Assembly: GCF_038561965.1 (NCBI RefSeq) | Contig: NZ_CP139348.1 | Location: forward strand, 2,418,001-2,482,000 | DNA: 64,000 nt | Reading direction: 5' to 3' | Source: Stutzerimonas stutzeri | Lineage (GTDB): Bacteria > Pseudomonadota > Gammaproteobacteria > Pseudomonadales > Pseudomonadaceae | Made by a program: the position numbers and the translations under genes | The notes under the pieces: model-generated | Seen by the model: the letters and a program-made list of their open reading frames with translations, nothing else | Told to the model about the DNA's origin: nothing | The model's database searches: none | Shown: positions 61,182 to 64,000 of the stretch, piece by piece | How positions within the stretch are numbered: position 1 is the first letter of the stretch | Layout: the number at the start of each line of letters is the position of its first letter

Positions 61182-62732
61182 TCAGATTAAAAGACGAACC
61201 TCGCGGCGCTCTCCGAGCAGTTGCCGGTAAAGCGCGTCATAGGGTTCGATCGCATGACGCCAGAAAAATCCACCCGCCATCGCACGGCAGCGCATGGCAC
61301 TGAGAAGTTGCGGATGCTGATGGATCGCCAGCGCGCGCTGCACTGCTTGGCGGTAGCTGGCGACGTCGGACTCGTTGAACAGGAAGCCGGTGACGCCATC
61401 CTCGATGGAGTCGGCCAGCCCACCGGTGCGCCGCGCGATGGGCAGCGAGGCATAACGCTGGGCGTACATCTGGCTGAGCCCGCAGGGTTCGTAGCGCGAC
61501 GGCATGAGGAGAAAATCGCTGCCGGCGAACAGGCGCCGTGCATCGGTTTCGTTGAAGCCAATGTGTGCCGCGACCCGGCCGGGATACTGAGCGGCCAACT
61601 GGCGGACCTGGTCCTCGATGTAATGATCGCCCTGGCCCAGAATCGCCAGCTGGCCGCCGCCTTCAACGATGGCATGCGCGACGTCGAGAGTGAGGTCGAC
61701 ACCCTTCTGGTGCACCAGACGCGAAACCACGGCGAACAGCGGAGCACGAGAATCCTCAAGCCCGAAGGACTCCCGGATATAGGCGGCATTCGCATTCTTG
61801 CCAGCCCAGTTACGCGCGCTGAAGCCGCTTACCAGATAGGGATCGCTTTCCGGCTCCCAACTCTCGTCAATGCCGTTGAGCAGACCGCTGAGAAGACCCT
61901 GGCGGGCTTTCATGCTGAGGAAGCCTTCCATGCCACAGCCGAATTCCGGCGTAGTGATTTCTTCGGCATAGGTGGCGCTCACCGTGGTCACTCGGTTGGC
62001 ATAGGCAATGCCGGCCTTGAGCAGCGATAGCTTGCCGTAGAACTCCATCCGTTCTGGGTCGCAGGCTTCCACCGGAATTCCCAGCAGACGCCGCTGCGCC
62101 ATGTCGATGTTGCCCTGGTAGGCGAGGTTATGAATGGTGAAGACGCTCGGCGTGTTCAAACCGCGCCAGCGCATGTAGGCGGGCACCAACCCGGCCGGCC
62201 AGTCGTGGGCGTGAACCAGCTCCGGGGCCCAGCGGATGCAGGCCGTGCCCGCAGCGATCTCCGCAGCAGCGAGGCCGAGGCGAGCGAAGCGCACCGGGTT
62301 GTCCGGCCAGTCGTTACCGTGGCCGTCGCCGTACGGCGAGCCTTCGCGCTCATACAGCTCGGGGCAGATCAGCACGTAGATGATCAGCCCGTCAGGCATG
62401 TCCATCCGGCCGATGCGGCAAGCGGGTATTTCGGCATAGCCGCTTAGCGAGCCAACTGTGCGGATGGCGTGGCCGCTGTTGATCACCTGTGAATAGCCAG
62501 GAATCAACACGCGTACGTCATGTCGAGCGCCCAGCGCACGGGGCAGCGCAGCCGAGACATCGGCGAGCCCGCCGGTCTTGACCAGGTCGGTCAGCTCCGA
62601 GGTAACGAAAAGGATTTTGCGTTTGTCATCGTGGCTACTGCGAATCTGCAGGGCAGGGCGAGCAACCAGGGGCATAGCGGGTTGGGCCTTCGGTGTTCCG
62701 GCAGGCCGAGCGTTCACAGCGGCAATACTCAT
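61182..62732 (-). CDS. glgA: Glycogen/starch synthase GlgA
   Basis: A 516-residue GT5 glucosyltransferase that extends alpha-1,4-glucan from a nucleotide glucose donor, normally ADP-glucose. The donor-binding KTGGL motif has Lys52; the C-terminal half holds SRYEPCGLSQMYAQRY and RRTGGLADSI. A 37-residue low-complexity N-terminal extension precedes the core (KILFVTSELTDLVKTGG). The ATG at 62732 is chosen over an adjacent GTG because GGGGAG is six bases upstream. It overlaps the stop of a 17-codon upstream ORF by one base. First enzyme gene of the minus-strand operon. Confidence 0.94.
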   Translation of the reverse strand: MSIAAVNARPAGTPKAQPAMPLVARPALQIRSSHDDKRKILFVTSELTDLVKTGGLADVSAALPRALGARHDVRVLIPGYSQVINSGHAIRTVGSLSGYAEIPACRIGRMDMPDGLIIYVLICPELYEREGSPYGDGHGNDWPDNPVRFARLGLAAAEIAAGTACIRWAPELVHAHDWPAGLVPAYMRWRGLNTPSVFTIHNLAYQGNIDMAQRRLLGIPVEACDPERMEFYGKLSLLKAGIAYANRVTTVSATYAEEITTPEFGCGMEGFLSMKARQGLLSGLLNGIDESWEPESDPYLVSGFSARNWAGKNANAAYIRESFGLEDSRAPLFAVVSRLVHQKGVDLTLDVAHAIVEGGGQLAILGQGDHYIEDQVRQLAAQYPGRVAAHIGFNETDARRLFAGSDFLLMPSRYEPCGLSQMYAQRYASLPIARRTGGLADSIEDGVTGFLFNESDVASYRQAVQRALAIHQHPQLLSAMRCRAMAGGFFWRHAIEPYDALYRQLLGERREVRLLI

Positions 62733-62785
62733 CACGATCTCCCCAAAGCCTCGGCGTTCCAGATGCCGGTGCCAGCTACGAGCAT
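62732..62785 (-). CDS. 17-codon upstream ORF coupled to glgA (candidate leader peptide)
   Basis: ATG at 62785 is preceded by TAGGAG with four bases of spacing and encodes MLVAGTGIWNAEALGRS, ending in a TGA that shares its A with the glgA ATG (TGATG). The glgA ribosome-binding site is inside this ORF. The arrangement is that of a translationally coupled leader. No run of one amino acid that would suggest classical attenuation is present. Existence is inferred only from start, ribosome-binding site and overlap. Confidence 0.5.
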   Translation of the reverse strand: MLVAGTGIWNAEALGRS

Positions 62786-63026
62786 ATTTCTCCTATGCAA
62801 CGATCTGATGACCGCCACATACCATGAACACGACCAGGCTGAATCAATTCGGAGCTGCCGCGAGGGCAGGCAGAGCTGCGTTGGCCCTGCCAAAATCCAG
62901 ACCCGGTGTCGCTGTAGAAGTTCTCAAAATCCGATCAACAGCCGCTGCCGGAACTCGCAGCCGGCCGATCTGCTCCGAATACAGAGTCGTGAAGGCAATG
63001 ACCCTGAAACTGCTGGAGCAAAAAAC

Positions 63027-63533
63027 ATGCAAGAGATCGAACAAGTCGTAGCTTTTTTGCAGCGCGAGGAATTGAAGCTGACTACGGCCGAGTCCTGCAC
63101 CTGCGGCCTGATGGCGTCGCTGATGGGCGATATACCGGGCTGCGGCCAGGTTCTGGACAGCGGCTTCGTGGTTTATTCGCCCAAGGCAAAGAACCGCCTG
63201 CTCAGCGTTGATTTCGAAACCATCGAGAACTTCGGTCTCACCAGCGAAGAGGTGGCGTGCGAGATGGCGATCGGTGCGCTGAACGCCAGCGTCGCTACCC
63301 TGGCCGTGGCCAATACAGGCGTCGCCGATGATGACGAGGAAGACGAAGGCGGCACGCAGTGCTACGCCTATGCACTGATGCGGGGCGATCGGCAGGTGGT
63401 CGTGAGCGAAACGGTGCAGTTCGAGGGTGACCGCGTGGATATCCGCAAGCAGGCTGCACGGCACGGGCTGACTCAGTTGCCGGAACGGTACGCGCAGTTG
63501 CTGAAGAAACTCGAGGCAGCAGAGGCGCGTTAG
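63027..63533 (+). CDS. CinA C-terminal domain protein (PncC-like NMN amidase)
   Basis: A 168-residue stand-alone PncC-type domain; family members deamidate nicotinamide mononucleotide for NAD recycling. The TTAESCTCGLMASLM motif carries the presumed catalytic Ser23, and YSPKAKNRLL holds Tyr50 and Lys55. The usual GPGGG loop is replaced by an acidic stretch ADDDEEDEGGT at 100-110. GGAG lies ten bases before the ATG; the frame is open further upstream, but only over non-coding DNA. Activity is uncertain because of the altered loop. Confidence 0.8.
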   Translation: MQEIEQVVAFLQREELKLTTAESCTCGLMASLMGDIPGCGQVLDSGFVVYSPKAKNRLLSVDFETIENFGLTSEEVACEMAIGALNASVATLAVANTGVADDDEEDEGGTQCYAYALMRGDRQVVVSETVQFEGDRVDIRKQAARHGLTQLPERYAQLLKKLEAAEAR

Positions 63534-63545
63534 TCACGCGAGGGG

Positions 63546-64000
63546 TCACACCGGCGGTTGACGCTCCGGTTCCACATGCTCGGGCTGTGAGGTATCGACG
63601 CGCTGCTTGTGCCCAACACTCAGATCCGCCCGAACCTGCGGCAGCGAATGCGGATACTGGCGCTGGATGAAGCCCAGCAGGTTTTCGCGGATATGGCAGC
63701 GCAGGTCCCAGTTGCGCGAAGAGTCCGGCGAACTGACCAGAGCGCGTAACTGGATGGACTTTTCGCTGGTATCCGTCACTTGCAGCACGCAAACCCTGCC
63801 GTCCCAAAGCTCCGGGACTTCCTTGCATAGCCGCCGCAACTCCTCACGCAGCGGCTCCAGCGGTAGCGAGTAATCGGCCCAGAGGAAAACCGTGCCGATC
63901 AGGCTGGAGCCGCGGCGGGTCCAGTTCTGGAACGGCTTCTCGATGAAGTACTGCAGCGGCACCACCAGGCGGCGGTCGTCCCAGATACGCACGACGACAT
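63546..64000 (-). CDS. MscS-family mechanosensitive channel, C-terminal part
   Basis: Partial: the gene continues past the window end. The visible 151 codons show the MscS C-terminal domain, with VVVRIWDDRRLVVPLQYF, the beta-domain typical of small-conductance channels, then QNWTRRGSSLIGTVFLWADY. The last 20 residues are hydrophilic and proline-rich. It likely belongs to the larger YbdG/YjeP-like group, but the membrane part is not visible. It is convergent with the CinA-like gene, with 12 bases between. Confidence 0.85.
   Translation of the reverse strand, partial: VVVRIWDDRRLVVPLQYFIEKPFQNWTRRGSSLIGTVFLWADYSLPLEPLREELRRLCKEVPELWDGRVCVLQVTDTSEKSIQLRALVSSPDSSRNWDLRCHIRENLLGFIQRQYPHSLPQVRADLSVGHKQRVDTSQPEHVEPERQPPV

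Noticed and set aside
1..64000. CRISPR array, insertion sequence, prophage or tRNA gene
   Set aside because: No regularly spaced direct repeats, transposase or integrase frame, phage gene or cloverleaf with CCA end was found on reading both strands.

Overview
The window is GC-rich bacterial DNA with compact gene spacing and many 4-base ATGA start/stop overlaps. Several loci have the same content and order as in Pseudomonas aeruginosa: mexS-mexT-mexEF-oprN, muxABC-opmB, the selenocysteine formate dehydrogenase operon with fdhE, and the glgE/treS/glgB plus glgA/treZ/malQ/treY/glgX loci. This points to a Pseudomonadaceae chromosome, most likely the Stutzerimonas (Pseudomonas) stutzeri group. No rRNA, tRNA, prophage, insertion sequence or CRISPR array is visible; this is ordinary chromosome with a few accessory touches.

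Layout. 1-5.7 kb: the 3' end of tamB, an alanine/glycine:cation symporter, thiol peroxidase tpx, a SAF-domain NAD(P) oxidoreductase and a convergent MurJ/MviN-like flippase. 6-15 kb: tetracistronic RND efflux operon muxABC-opmB. 15-16 kb: an orphan TRAP periplasmic binding protein, dctP. 16.2-24.7 kb: mexEF-oprN with activator mexT and divergent mexS, and candidate MexT boxes in front of both mexE and mexS. 24.8-27.6 kb: stress-type SDR, Ku, and a stand-alone LigD-type polymerase domain. 27.9-33.6 kb: formate dehydrogenase fdnGHI-fdhE; fdnG is read through an in-frame UGA (Sec198) followed by a SECIS hairpin. 33.6-41.8 kb: a small proline-rich protein, then glgE, treS-maltokinase fusion and glgB. 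42.2-47.4 kb (minus strand): a five-gene unit of zinc alcohol dehydrogenase, DUF72, YbhP, ClsB and YbhN. 47.9-50.6 kb: a LysR regulator divergent from a DOPA-dioxygenase-like enzyme, DUF2218 protein and cytochrome b561. 50.7-51.5 kb: M23 peptidase. 51.9-62.8 kb (minus strand): glgA-treZ-malQ-treY-DUF2934-glgX, with a 17-codon upstream ORF coupled to glgA. 63-64 kb: CinA/PncC-like amidase and the 3' part of an mscS-family channel gene.

How the genes work together. The two alpha-glucan operons can form one circuit. GlgA makes linear glucan and TreY/TreZ turn it into trehalose. TreS with its fused maltokinase makes maltose-1-phosphate, GlgE polymerises that, GlgB branches the product, and GlgX and MalQ trim and recycle it. 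No glgC (ADP-glucose supply) or glgP is in the window. The two RND systems point toward each other and together with dctP take up about 18 kb. Ku plus the polymerase domain form a partial NHEJ kit with no ligase domain here.

Non-coding elements that stand out are two REP-type inverted doublets of the same family (upstream of mexE and downstream of glgB), a 13-bp inverted repeat around an AT-rich core between glgE and treS, several perfect short palindromes in promoter regions, and five clear intrinsic terminators. All calls come from reading the sequence and from recalled family knowledge; no database search was run.
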